DNA from: Leptospira hartskeerlii
Lineage (GTDB): Bacteria > Spirochaetota > Leptospiria > Leptospirales > Leptospiraceae
NCBI RefSeq assembly: GCF_002811475.1
Contig: NZ_NPDL01000001.1
Coordinates: 248,001-312,000 of the forward strand
Direction: 5' to 3'
Length of the DNA stretch: 64,000 bases
In this document: positions 20,247-29,211 of the stretch, one piece after another
Numbering within the stretch: position 1 is the first letter of the stretch
Layout: each line of letters opens with the position of its first letter
Notes under the pieces: generated by a model
The model's database searches: none
What the model was told of the DNA's origin: nothing
The model's input: only the letters and a program-made list of their open reading frames with translations
Made by a program: the position numbers and the translations under genes

Positions 20247-23200
20247 ATGGATCCGTTATTTTTTAACTTTTACTCTTTCGGTTCGATCTTAATCGTTCTC
20301 TATTACCTTTATACAGCCTTCTTCTTTTTAACCATCAAGAAAAGGAGTGGAGCCGCCTTCCATTTGGGAGTCTGTGGTTTAACCACGGTTTTCCATAATA
20401 TAGGATATTTCTGGGGCTTTATTTCCTTCGAGGAAAGCACGATTCATCATAGGATTATTGCAGTTGCAGGACCACTGATGAGTTTTACTCAATTAGTAGG
20501 ATTCTTCATTTATTTCCCCGAGCCAAGGAAGAAGGGGATCTTACCTGGTTTGATCTTTTATTGGCTTCTTTATTTAGGAGTTTTGTTAGTCACCGGATAT
20601 TATGTGTATATTAGTTGGGATGCTCCAAGATCTTTCGTGCCCGGAAGTCATTACTGGGATTATGAGGTCCATGTATTTTACAGTTATTTTATATATGTGA
20701 TCTTATTCTACGAAGTAAGTTATCTTGTGATCGGAATTTGGAAAGCGATCATAGAAACTGGAAAGGAGAGAAGGTCCGTAATTTATATTCTTCTGAGCTA
20801 TGCAGTGATCACGGTAGTTCCAGGAATTTTAAATGCGCTTAGTCGAAACGGAACAGTTGCGCGCGCTACTTATCAACAGTCCTTTAACCTAGGAATGGTT
20901 ACCGGAATGTTCCTGATCATGATCGTGTATGTGAACGCTACTAAAGAAAGAACTACGATCTTAAACCGTATCATCGGAGTTTCTTTAGCAACATTCTTCG
21001 TATGTTATCAATTGGTGGGTTATTCGATCCTGAACGGATATGAAAGAACTTACGACGATATGAAAAGAAGGGATAGTTCAATTGCGGTTCAGGAACAAAA
21101 AGATCCACAAGGCTTGGCTTATATAGTTTCTTACGATCCGGAGAAGAATGAGTTTCGATCGGAAAGAGGAAAGAAGGATCCTAGATTTAAAAAGGAAGAT
21201 GAATTGGAGGTTCGATTTTTTAGAGAAAAACAAAAGATCTCTAATATAGGAAGTTTACCTGCAAAGGAAAGGTTAGAAAGAACAGAAAAGATCCTGGAAA
21301 CTTCTCCCAATGACTTTAAGGCTTATGCCACCGGTATCCGTGCTTTTCTAAAGTCAAAAAACAATGAAACAGTAAAAGATTCCGATGTAGAAGATTATTT
21401 CCGAAGCATATACGGAAAATTGAATATTATTCGAAATAAATACTCTAGACTTCCTGATCGTAAAAAACAAAAATCAATCGAAGGATTGCTTGCTTCTTCG
21501 GATATAGGGCTGTCAGAAACCTTGGCTTATGTGAAACAATCCGCAATCCAGGCCGTAAATTCGGAAAAATCCGCGGAGCAGGTTTCTAAAATCGTATTAA
21601 ATTCTCTGGCTCCGATTCATTTTGCGGGAGAAAGGATTTATCGAGGTACAAGGATCTATTCTACTTCTGATCCTAAGCCGGTAATGTATCTATCCTATTA
21701 TTTTGCTCCGAACCTCGGTGGAAAAATATATGAGGTAGGATTTGATTATAAAGATTATAGAACGTTCCATCATGATCCTAGTTTTATATTAGTTGCCTCC
21801 ATGGTCCTGACATTCTTCGTGATTGTGATTGGATTCAGATTCTTCTTTCAAAATGCGATCGTAGTTCCTATGGACGAAGTAGTAGTGGGACTAACCGAAG
21901 TAAATTCTGGAAATTTAGAATATAGGCTGACTCCTCGTGTAGAAGATGAGATTGGATTTATCGCAAGGTCTTTTAATAAAATGGCAAGAAGTATCCAAGC
22001 AGCCAGAAAGAGACTCGAAAAATACGCAGACGAACTCGAAGAAAAGGTAAAAGATAGAACCAAAGAATTAGAAAAAACTTTGGAAGAAGTAAAGGACCTC
22101 AAACAACAACAGGACGGTGATTACTTTCTTACGTCACTTCTGATCAAACCTTTGGGGGCAAACAAGGCAGTATCGGATAACGTCAAAGTGGATTTTCTAA
22201 TAGAACAAAAGAAGAAGTTCAGCTTCCGAAGATTTAATGATGAGATCGGAGGAGATATGAATATCTCCAACCAGATCACTCTCAGAGGACAACGTTATAT
22301 AGTATTCTTAAATGCGGATGCAATGGGAAAATCCATGCAAGGGGCGGGAGGGGCCTTAGTGTTAGGTGCCGTTTGCGAATCCATTATTGAGAGGACTCGG
22401 ATCGAAGAATCCATGAAGGAGCAATCCCCGGAAAGATGGCTAAAAAACGCATTTATAGAATTACATAAGGTATTCGAAAGTTTCGAAGGTTCTATGCTTG
22501 TTTCATCAGTGATCGGACTAATAGACGAAAATTCTGGAACATTATATTATATTAATGCAGAACATCCTTGGACTGTGCTCTATCGAGATGGAAAAGCGGA
22601 ATTTATAGAGCAAGATCTTATGTTCAGGAAGCTGGGAACCACGGGGATGGATGGAAAAATTTCAGTGAAAACATTCCAATTATTGCCTGGCGATGTTATT
22701 ATTGCAGGCTCCGATGGAAGGGACGATATTCTTATAGGAAACGACGAAGAAGGTGCAAGGATCATCAACGACGACGAAAAACTTTTTCTTAAACTAATTG
22801 AAGAAGGAAAAGGAGAACTTTCTAATATATATGAATCCATACAACAAGTTGGTTCATTGACAGATGATCTATCTTTGGTCCGTATCTCTTTTAAAGAAGA
22901 AGGCGGGATAGAAAGAATACGAGAAAAAGAGAAGATCAGACAACTTCTTCGAAAAGCCAAAGAGAAATCCCAAGATAAGAACATCAAAGAAGCATTATCT
23001 TTATTAGAAGAAGCAGATTCATTAGACAATTGTCTACCTGAAGTGAAAAAGGGATTACTTAAGTATCATATTCGATTAAAGAATTATTCCAAGGCAGCAC
23101 AATTTGCAGAAGAATATTTGAACATTCGTCCGGTAGATAAAGAAATACTATTCATTGCCTCGTATGTAGCAAGAAGAGCTAGACAATTCCAAAAAGCTCA

Positions 23201-23384
23201 AGATTTCGGCGAAAGGTTGCTCTTAAGAGAACCTGACCATGTTAGAAATTTGATCAATTTGACTAGGATCTCTATCGCTTTACGAAATTATGAAAGAGCG
23301 AAACAGCTTTTGAGAGAAGCTTACAGACTGGAGCCGGAGAATTCTCAGGTTCTGAAGGTCAAACATGCCTTAGATAAAATCTAA
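20247..23384 (+). CDS. Membrane SpoIIE/PP2C phosphatase with HAMP and C-terminal TPRs, 1045 aa
   Basis: Order: seven or so membrane spans (about 8-235); another span (about 242-263); an extracytoplasmic domain rich in charged residues (about 265-505); a membrane span (about 510-533); HAMP (about 533-590, 'VPMDEVVVGLTEVNSGNLEYR', 'DEIGFIARSFNKMA'); coiled coil (590-625); PP2C/SpoIIE domain (about 630-885: GGDMNISNQ, 'LNADAMGKSMQGAGGAL', 'AGSDGRDDI', 'LTDDLSLVRI'); and TPR repeats to the end. It should sense a signal through the membrane and dephosphorylate a STAS antagonist. The extra TPR tail could recruit partners. It is separate from the histidine-kinase operon that follows. Confidence 0.88.
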   Translation: MDPLFFNFYSFGSILIVLYYLYTAFFFLTIKKRSGAAFHLGVCGLTTVFHNIGYFWGFISFEESTIHHRIIAVAGPLMSFTQLVGFFIYFPEPRKKGILPGLIFYWLLYLGVLLVTGYYVYISWDAPRSFVPGSHYWDYEVHVFYSYFIYVILFYEVSYLVIGIWKAIIETGKERRSVIYILLSYAVITVVPGILNALSRNGTVARATYQQSFNLGMVTGMFLIMIVYVNATKERTTILNRIIGVSLATFFVCYQLVGYSILNGYERTYDDMKRRDSSIAVQEQKDPQGLAYIVSYDPEKNEFRSERGKKDPRFKKEDELEVRFFREKQKISNIGSLPAKERLERTEKILETSPNDFKAYATGIRAFLKSKNNETVKDSDVEDYFRSIYGKLNIIRNKYSRLPDRKKQKSIEGLLASSDIGLSETLAYVKQSAIQAVNSEKSAEQVSKIVLNSLAPIHFAGERIYRGTRIYSTSDPKPVMYLSYYFAPNLGGKIYEVGFDYKDYRTFHHDPSFILVASMVLTFFVIVIGFRFFFQNAIVVPMDEVVVGLTEVNSGNLEYRLTPRVEDEIGFIARSFNKMARSIQAARKRLEKYADELEEKVKDRTKELEKTLEEVKDLKQQQDGDYFLTSLLIKPLGANKAVSDNVKVDFLIEQKKKFSFRRFNDEIGGDMNISNQITLRGQRYIVFLNADAMGKSMQGAGGALVLGAVCESIIERTRIEESMKEQSPERWLKNAFIELHKVFESFEGSMLVSSVIGLIDENSGTLYYINAEHPWTVLYRDGKAEFIEQDLMFRKLGTTGMDGKISVKTFQLLPGDVIIAGSDGRDDILIGNDEEGARIINDDEKLFLKLIEEGKGELSNIYESIQQVGSLTDDLSLVRISFKEEGGIERIREKEKIRQLLRKAKEKSQDKNIKEALSLLEEADSLDNCLPEVKKGLLKYHIRLKNYSKAAQFAEEYLNIRPVDKEILFIASYVARRARQFQKAQDFGERLLLREPDHVRNLINLTRISIALRNYERAKQLLREAYRLEPENSQVLKVKHALDKI

Positions 23385-23470
23385 AACTTTCTATCTAATG
23401 CGACTTAATTAAGAGACTAAAAATTAAAATCGATTTAGTAAATTAATTTTGTCCAAACTGTGTAAATATC

Positions 23471-23499
23471 TTGCAAAATGGGGTCAAAAAATTTAAAAT
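23471..23499 (+). promoter_or_regulatory. Promoter of the histidine kinase/response regulator operon
   Basis: TTGCAA (23471-23476), a 17-bp spacer and TAAAAT (23494-23499) form a good vegetative promoter 64 bp before the kinase ATG. No ribosome binding site is evident before that ATG. Confidence 0.5.
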
Positions 23500-23562
23500 A
23501 CGCGGATCAAATATGAAACAAAATTAAAAGATTAGAAACTTTTAATCAATGTTTTCCTTATC

Positions 23563-25353
23563 ATGCTCTCATATGATTCTAAACTAAGACTCGGAGTTAT
23601 CGGAATAGGTTTTTTAGGCCTAATGATTGGTGTTTCTTCTTGGGTCAGCAGCAGGAATCTGGCTCAATCTAAAGATTGGGAGTCTCATACATTCGGTGTA
23701 CTTTCCAGATTAGAAAGTTTGGCTTCTTCCGTAAAGGAAACCAAGATCCGATTTTTGCTCTTTTTGGCCTCTGGAAAAAAAGAGGATCTGCAATATTATA
23801 AAACTGAAAAACAGAATTTATTCTTTAAACTAGGTGAATTGAAATATATTACTAGAGATAATTCTACTCAGCAAGACGGCCTTTTGGAGTTAGAAAAATT
23901 ACTCACCAAAAAAGAGGAACTGATCCAGAAAAAAGGTCATTCTACTTTCAAAAACAAAGAAGCAGAGACTGAAAGTGCAGTATTAGAGAATGAGATCGAT
24001 CGCCTAATAGATAGACTGAAAGAAAAAGAACTCTCACTACTTTCGGAAAGGGTTCACGATTCAAAAGTGAACGAAAAGATCGCGGATTGGATCCTATTCT
24101 TTTCGGTCTCTTTTAATATATTAATTTTAGCAATACTTTATAGATTCTTAAAGAAGGAATCCGACCTTCGAATAGAAACAGAAACAATCCTTTTTGAGAA
24201 AAATAATCTTTTAGAACATACACTTTCCGAAAAAGAAAAATTCTATAAAGAAATATTAATGATCAAATCCGCTTTGGATTGCGCTTCTAGTAATATCATG
24301 ATTGCGGACAACGATCTGAATGTGGTATATACGAACCGATCCGTGGTAAATATGTTCCAAACTGCAAAGGAGAATATTCGCAACCAATATCCGAATTTTT
24401 CCCCAGAGTTTTTAATTGGATCTTGTATAGATTCTTTTCATTCTCAACCTGAAAAGCAAAGGCAGATACTTTCCACATTTACTAATACTCATAAAAGTTC
24501 CATTTCCATAGGCGGAAGACAATTTAATCTGAGTGCGGACCCTGTTATCGATTCTTCCGGAGAAAGACTCGGAAGTGTTGTGGAATGGTTGGATATAACT
24601 GAAAGGAATCTGAAGGAATTTCAGATAAACCAACTGAATCAAGACCTCGAAGAGAATATTCAAAAATTAGAATATGCAAATCGAGAATTGGAAGCATTCA
24701 GTTATTCCGTTTCCCATGATTTACGGGCTCCTATCCGGGGAATAGACGGATTTACTAAGATCATGTTGGAAGATTACTCCACGGTTTTGGAACCGGAGGC
24801 CCTAAGGCTTTTGAATGTGATCGCTACCAATGCGAAATTTATGGGGCAGTTGATAGACGACCTGTTGGCATTCTATCGTGTATCCAAGTTGGAACCGAAA
24901 TCGGATTCTATAAATATGAAACATATGGTTTCCGATTCGATAGAGATTATCAATCAAGAATACGGATCCAGAAGCCCTATAGTCGAAATTTCGGAACTTC
25001 CTCCAGTAAAAGGGGATGCTTCTATGCTAAAACAGGTTTGGTTGAATCTGATCTCGAACGCATACAAGTATTCTTCCAAATCGCAAAATCCTTTCGTCGA
25101 GATAGGTTTTTTAAGCGGGGAAGGCAACCGTACATTCTTCGTAAAGGATAATGGAGTGGGTTTCGACGATCAATATTCCCATAAACTTTTCAAGGTATTC
25201 CAGCGATTGCATTCGAACGAAGAATTTAACGGTACCGGAATTGGACTTGCGATTGTAGATAGGATCGTACAGAGGCATGGCGGAAAAGTTTGGGCGGAAG
25301 GAAAAACGGGACACGGTGCCACATTTTATTTTACAATACCGAACAAGGAATAG
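23563..25353 (+). CDS. PAS sensor histidine kinase, membrane-bound, 596 aa
   Basis: Membrane span (about 9-28), extracytoplasmic helical region (30-175, CHASE3-like length), second span (about 183-203), coiled coil, PAS domain (about 240-350), then a HisKA domain with His385 in FSYSVSHDLRAP and an HATPase (about 480-595) with 'DNGVGFDDQ' and 'GTGIGLAIVDRIVQRHGGKVW'. The H-box and kinase domain resemble the phytochrome/Rcp1 subgroup, which fits the response regulator that follows by 6 bp. It is expected to autophosphorylate and phosphorylate that regulator. The signal is unknown. Confidence 0.9.
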   Translation: MLSYDSKLRLGVIGIGFLGLMIGVSSWVSSRNLAQSKDWESHTFGVLSRLESLASSVKETKIRFLLFLASGKKEDLQYYKTEKQNLFFKLGELKYITRDNSTQQDGLLELEKLLTKKEELIQKKGHSTFKNKEAETESAVLENEIDRLIDRLKEKELSLLSERVHDSKVNEKIADWILFFSVSFNILILAILYRFLKKESDLRIETETILFEKNNLLEHTLSEKEKFYKEILMIKSALDCASSNIMIADNDLNVVYTNRSVVNMFQTAKENIRNQYPNFSPEFLIGSCIDSFHSQPEKQRQILSTFTNTHKSSISIGGRQFNLSADPVIDSSGERLGSVVEWLDITERNLKEFQINQLNQDLEENIQKLEYANRELEAFSYSVSHDLRAPIRGIDGFTKIMLEDYSTVLEPEALRLLNVIATNAKFMGQLIDDLLAFYRVSKLEPKSDSINMKHMVSDSIEIINQEYGSRSPIVEISELPPVKGDASMLKQVWLNLISNAYKYSSKSQNPFVEIGFLSGEGNRTFFVKDNGVGFDDQYSHKLFKVFQRLHSNEEFNGTGIGLAIVDRIVQRHGGKVWAEGKTGHGATFYFTIPNKE

Positions 25354-25359
25354 AGAAGA

Positions 25360-25803
25360 ATGAACCAATCGGGAAACTATGATATACTTTATGCGGAGGA
25401 TAATCCGAACGATGCTGAACTTACTCTGAGAGGTTTCAAAAAAAATAATTTAGTAAATCAAGTCTTTCATGTCAAAGATGGTGAGGAAGCTTTAGAGTTT
25501 TTATTTTGCAGAGGAAGGTATCAAGGAAGGGAATCCGGTGGAAAACCTTTATTCGTATTATTGGATCTGAAAATGCCTAAAGTGGACGGTCTAGAAGTAC
25601 TAAAAGAGATCAAGTCCGACGAAAAATTAAGAACAGTCCCGGTTGTAATGTTAACCTCTTCCGCAGAAGAGAAAGATATAGTAGAAAGTTATAAACTAGG
25701 TGTGAACAGTTATATTATAAAACCTGTAGAATTCGAAAAATTGATCATAACTGTATCTGAAATAGGACAATATTGGTGTATATTAAATAAATCGGTGCAT
25801 TGA
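25360..25803 (+). CDS. Single-domain response regulator (Rcp1-like), 147 aa
   Basis: A lone receiver domain: acidic pair in '[19 protein letters not shown]', phospho-acceptor Asp69 in [11 protein letters not shown], Thr in '[10 protein letters not shown]' and Lys in 'YIIKPVEF'. Insertions after strand 2 ('[15 protein letters not shown]') are typical of the Rcp1 subgroup, which pairs with phytochrome-type kinases. There is no output domain, so it either relays phosphate or binds a partner. It sits 6 bp after the kinase and 1 bp before the hybrid. Confidence 0.92.
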   Translation: MNQSGNYDILYAEDNPNDAELTLRGFKKNNLVNQVFHVKDGEEALEFLFCRGRYQGRESGGKPLFVLLDLKMPKVDGLEVLKEIKSDEKLRTVPVVMLTSSAEEKDIVESYKLGVNSYIIKPVEFEKLIITVSEIGQYWCILNKSVH

Positions 25804-25804
25804 C

Positions 25805-26938
25805 ATGAAGACGCTAAAATTCCTTTTTTTAGAAGATTCTTCTACCGATCTAGAGCTTATCCAAAGAGAATTAAAAAGGGCAGGAGTGGAATATATTCCG
25901 GTCCATGTTCAAGACAGAGAAGAATATCTAAAGGCAATCGAAGATGAGAAGCCTGATTTTATTTTTTCGGACTACTCACTTCCAAATTTCGATGGATTAT
26001 CCGCATTAACCATCGCAAAAGAGCAATGCCCTAGCACTCCTTTCATATTTGTTTCGGGAACGTACGGAGAAGAAGCAGCCATTCAAACTTTGACAAGAGG
26101 AGCGACTGATTACGTTCTGAAAGACAGGTTAGTAAAACTTGTCCCAGCTTTAAGAAGAGCGATCCGAGAAATAGAAGAACATAAAGCTTTAAGAAGGGCA
26201 GAACAAGAGAAGTTTGAAATTGAAGAACAACTCAGACAAAGTCAGAAAGTTGAAGCGATGGGATTTTTGGCGGGAGCCATGGCCCACGAGATCAACAATC
26301 CGATTATGGCTATCATTGATTATGCCCAGCTGATCTCTAAAGGAGATATGGATATAGATAAGGCTCAAAAAATCGCTTCTAAGATTAAACAAGAAGGCGA
26401 AAGAATTTCCGTAATGGTAAAAGATCTGTTAAGATTTGCCAGACAGGAAAAGGCAGCCTTCGAACCTGTAAGCGTTTTCGCCTTGATATCGAAGACACGC
26501 TCCATCGCAGAACAAAGGCTAAAGATGAGCCGTATTCAATTAGATCTGGATGTACATACTAATCTTCCGTCAGTAATGTGTAAAGAAGGACAGATACTTC
26601 AGGTACTTTTGAATCTGATCAATAACGGAATTGATGCCTTGAACGAACGTTATCCGGAATACGACGAAAATAAAAGAATGATCATCTCCGCAAAGCCGGA
26701 AGAGATCGGCGGCAAGTCTTGGGTAAGGATCGCTGTAGAAGATTTAGGTTCAGGAATTCCTCAGGAGATCGGTAAGTCCATCTTCAATACATTCTTCACT
26801 ACTAAAGGAGCGGATAAAGGGACCGGTCTCGGACTTTCTGTCAGCCTTGGCATAGTAAAAGAACATGGAGGGTTTCTTTCCTTCGAAAGTGCTGCCAATG
26901 AATACACCAGATTTTTCTTGGATTTGCCCGCAGTCTAA
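25805..26938 (+). CDS. Receiver-histidine kinase hybrid, cytoplasmic, 377 aa
   Basis: Receiver domain first (1-125; Asp56 in FSDYSLPNFDG, Lys in 'YVLKDRLVK'), a coiled coil, HisKA with His161 in AMAHEINNPIMAI, and an HATPase with 'DLGSGIPQEI' and 'KGTGLGLSVSLGIVKEHGG'. There is no membrane segment. The N-terminal receiver would control the kinase, as in cytoplasmic hybrids that take phosphate from an upstream kinase. It is translationally close to the preceding regulator (1-nt gap), so the three proteins likely form one phosphorelay. The final target is not encoded here. Confidence 0.9.
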   Translation: MKTLKFLFLEDSSTDLELIQRELKRAGVEYIPVHVQDREEYLKAIEDEKPDFIFSDYSLPNFDGLSALTIAKEQCPSTPFIFVSGTYGEEAAIQTLTRGATDYVLKDRLVKLVPALRRAIREIEEHKALRRAEQEKFEIEEQLRQSQKVEAMGFLAGAMAHEINNPIMAIIDYAQLISKGDMDIDKAQKIASKIKQEGERISVMVKDLLRFARQEKAAFEPVSVFALISKTRSIAEQRLKMSRIQLDLDVHTNLPSVMCKEGQILQVLLNLINNGIDALNERYPEYDENKRMIISAKPEEIGGKSWVRIAVEDLGSGIPQEIGKSIFNTFFTTKGADKGTGLGLSVSLGIVKEHGGFLSFESAANEYTRFFLDLPAV

Positions 26939-26995
26939 CAGCGATTTTTGGACCTTCTTCGTAATTTTTTTGTCAAATAATTATCTACGAGTGGT

Positions 26996-27009
26996 TATAC
27001 TAAATAATG
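26996..27009 (+). promoter_or_regulatory. -10 box abutting a start codon (probable leaderless transcript)
   Basis: TATACT (26996-27001) lies only 5 nt before ATG 27007, so the transcript would start about at the ATG. No ribosome binding site exists. The -35 side (TTGTCA near 26970) is weak. Confidence 0.45.
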
Positions 27010-27354
27010 GAATCGACTGAATATATAAACTTAGTTTCGGAAAGACCTTTTGCCGATCTAGACTTAAGAGTCGGTAAAGTGATCGGTTTCGAATTGCTTC
27101 TCGATCATGGTGAAAAAGCTTATAGATTGATCTTGGACTTTGGTGAGAATGCAGGAGTCCGCAAATCAAGTGAACCCATTCTTTCTCTTGGAGAAGAGAA
27201 AGATTTCTTCGGTAAACAAACCCTTTGCGTAATGGATTACCCTTCCGCTCATATTGCAAGAATGAGAGCTCAAGCTTTGTTCCTAGGCTTTATGGAAGAT
27301 GAGGAAGAGTTCAGCAAGTCCGACGCAATCAGCTTCGTCCAACTCGCCTGTTAA
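27007..27354 (+). CDS. Stand-alone EMAP/tRNA-binding-domain protein (CsaA-like), 115 aa
   Basis: An OB-fold of the tRNA-binding family: 'FADLDLRVGKVIGFE' (about 15-29) matches the opening of the MetG C-terminal domain ('SKVDLRVGKIIEAG') encoded at 45614-47644. The end ('LCVMDYPSAHIARMRAQALFLGF') matches the family's closing strands. Family members bind tRNA or structured RNA in trans, or act as small chaperones (CsaA). It is more diverged than the MetG domain, with an insert 'VRKSSEPILSLGEEKDFFG'. Partner and role are unknown. Confidence 0.72.
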   Translation: MESTEYINLVSERPFADLDLRVGKVIGFELLLDHGEKAYRLILDFGENAGVRKSSEPILSLGEEKDFFGKQTLCVMDYPSAHIARMRAQALFLGFMEDEEEFSKSDAISFVQLAC

Positions 27355-27367
27355 TCGGTTTATAAAA

Positions 27368-27394
27368 AATAAGGAGTCTCGCGGGCTCCTTATT
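27368..27394 (+). terminator. Hairpin after the tRNA-binding-domain gene
   Basis: AATAAGGAG (27368-27376) pairs with CTCCTTATT (27386-27394) across a 9-nt loop. It is followed by AATATC rather than a clean T run, so termination strength is uncertain. Confidence 0.55.
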
Positions 27395-27421
27395 AATATC
27401 TAATTTCGCCTATCTTTCCCC

Positions 27422-27449
27422 TTGACGGCCCGAGGTTTTTACGTATAGT
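27422..27449 (+). promoter_or_regulatory. Vegetative promoter of the hydrolase gene
   Basis: TTGACG (27422-27427), 16-bp spacer and TATAGT (27444-27449). The start site would be near 27456, giving a leader of about 25 nt before the ATG at 27482. No ribosome binding site is evident. Confidence 0.6.
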
Positions 27450-27481
27450 AAAGCGGCGCTTCTCGTTAAGAATCTTAAAAT

Positions 27482-28741
27482 ATGCCATACAAACCCACAG
27501 AACCCAGCATGAAGTTGGGAAAATTCGCAGTTTCATTCGCAAGAGATACTTCTCTTGGGGTTCTCTCCGGAGTTAAATCCGCGCTCACAGGTTCATTCGA
27601 ATGGTGCGCAAAAAGTTTATCCCAAATTTCGGAAACGCCTACGGTAAACGGAACTCGTCTCGGAGAATTTCTAAAGGATGCGGGAAAGTCTCTGGGGGAA
27701 GCAGGAAGTAAAACGGAAGAAGGTCTATCCAGAGCGTTCGAATCCACGGCACAAGCAATGCATACTGCATTAGAAGCTTTGAGTGAAACGGAATCTTTGA
27801 TACAGAGAAAGGTATTCGAAAACATTTCCGTCTCCAGCGTTGTGGGAGAATCATTTGCAGGAATGATCACCACTTCAGAGATCCAAGCATCTTTTCGTTT
27901 AGATGGAAAAGATGTAAGTCCGGAAGAAGTGTTGGCGGATTGGAAAAAATCAGGATCTAAAAAACCGATCTTATGTATTCCAGGTCTATTTTGTGACGAA
28001 GGGCTTTGGATTAAGAATGGAGAGCCCTCCTTCTCCGAAATTCTGATAAAAGAAAATTATTATCCTTTTTATCTTAGGTTTAATCCAGGATCTCATATCT
28101 CCGAGAATGGCTTTAAACTTCTGGAATTAGTAAGAAAGCTCCTGGAAGATCCGGAGTTAAAACAGAAAAAATTTGACGTAGTCTCTTATAGCCAAGGCGG
28201 TCTTGTTTTTAGGAGCGCTCTCTATTCTTCCAAAAAAGAAGGTAAACCACTTTCTTCTAATATTCAAAAAGTGTTATTTATAAGTTCTCCGGATGGAGGT
28301 TCTTATATTGAAAAAGTGGGTTTTTGGTTAGGCCTTGGAGCGGAAGCTTTGCCTGTGTTTCCAGTGCAGCTAGTAGGTTATATAGGAAACCAAAGAAGTG
28401 AAGCAATGAAAGATCTTTCTCATGGGATTATCAGAGAAGAAGATTGGAAAGAAGGAACACATCTAGGTAGATATGGAAAAGATAAATATTTCGGCGAGCT
28501 AGATGAGATAGATGCCTATCAGATCTATAGTTTCGTTTCGGAAGAAGATGGAGACTGGTCTTCTTGGATCGGAGATGGGATCGTAGAAAAACCAAGTCTT
28601 ACTCTTTTTAGCGATTCTATATTTCGCAAGAAATCCAATCCGGAGCACAGAGTAAAGATCCTGAAAGGATTATCTCATTATCAGATCATGCCTTCTCCTG
28701 AATTGAGAGAATACTTCTTAAAGATCTTCTTGGGAAAGTAG
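27482..28741 (+). CDS. Alpha/beta-hydrolase-fold protein (esterase/PGAP1-like), 419 aa
   Basis: The first ~160 residues are helical and amphipathic, without a signal peptide. An alpha/beta hydrolase follows: 'PILCIPGLFCDEGLW' (about 160-174, oxyanion strand) and the elbow 'DVVSYSQGGLVFRS' (about 236-249) with the nucleophile Ser flanked by Gln and Gly. The first Gly of GxSxG is Ser here. A His in 'KGLSHYQIM' near the C-terminus is in the position of the catalytic His. It could be a membrane-associated lipase or esterase; the substrate is unknown. A second possible start is ATG 27509. Confidence 0.7.
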   Translation: MPYKPTEPSMKLGKFAVSFARDTSLGVLSGVKSALTGSFEWCAKSLSQISETPTVNGTRLGEFLKDAGKSLGEAGSKTEEGLSRAFESTAQAMHTALEALSETESLIQRKVFENISVSSVVGESFAGMITTSEIQASFRLDGKDVSPEEVLADWKKSGSKKPILCIPGLFCDEGLWIKNGEPSFSEILIKENYYPFYLRFNPGSHISENGFKLLELVRKLLEDPELKQKKFDVVSYSQGGLVFRSALYSSKKEGKPLSSNIQKVLFISSPDGGSYIEKVGFWLGLGAEALPVFPVQLVGYIGNQRSEAMKDLSHGIIREEDWKEGTHLGRYGKDKYFGELDEIDAYQIYSFVSEEDGDWSSWIGDGIVEKPSLTLFSDSIFRKKSNPEHRVKILKGLSHYQIMPSPELREYFLKIFLGK

Positions 28742-28746
28742 GTCTT

Positions 28747-29211
28747 TTATTTTACCCAGCCTTTCTTCTTATAATCTTCGTATCCTAATTTTAAGGCGTC
28801 TTTGATTTGAGTGAGGAGGACTGGGTCATTCTTCTTTATATAGAAACAACTTTTTCCTTTTAAACATTTCAGAAGTTCTGGAGGGAAAATCTTTTTTAAT
28901 CCGGGCTCTGAATATATAGGCATAAAATAAAATCCTACATATCCTTTTTGAACAAGTGCGCCTGCGAAATAAACTTCCGGCTTTTTTTTGCCGTTTACTT
29001 CGATCTCCATCTCACTGACCAAGCCGTATTGACCTCTTGAGTCTCCTCTTTCTTTGAGACTTCCCCTTATATAGGGTTTCATTAGCTTTTTGATCTCATT
29101 AAAAATAGGAACTAGTTCCGGCTGTCCTGGGGATTTATCTTCGTATTTGATCCCTCGTTTAGGGGAAGAGTTCGTCTTTGGGGACTTCTTCTTAGCTGGC
29201 ATGATTCGCAT
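28747..29211 (-). CDS. DUF1801-like protein, 154 aa
   Basis: A basic, Lys/Pro/Ser-rich N-terminal tail (about 1-30) precedes a compact domain with 'VYFAGALVQKGYVGFYFMPIY' and 'LKGKSCFYIKKNDP', the two conserved blocks of the DUF1801/YdhG fold (frataxin-like in shape). The biochemical role of the family is poorly defined. It converges with the hydrolase gene with a 5-bp gap. The Lys-rich tail could bind nucleic acid, but this is speculation. Confidence 0.65.
   Translation of the reverse strand: MRIMPAKKKSPKTNSSPKRGIKYEDKSPGQPELVPIFNEIKKLMKPYIRGSLKERGDSRGQYGLVSEMEIEVNGKKKPEVYFAGALVQKGYVGFYFMPIYSEPGLKKIFPPELLKCLKGKSCFYIKKNDPVLLTQIKDALKLGYEDYKKKGWVK

Noticed and set aside
22580..23029. 149-codon frame antisense to the large phosphatase gene
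   Set aside because: Ser-rich shadow of the phosphatase domain, no start signals.
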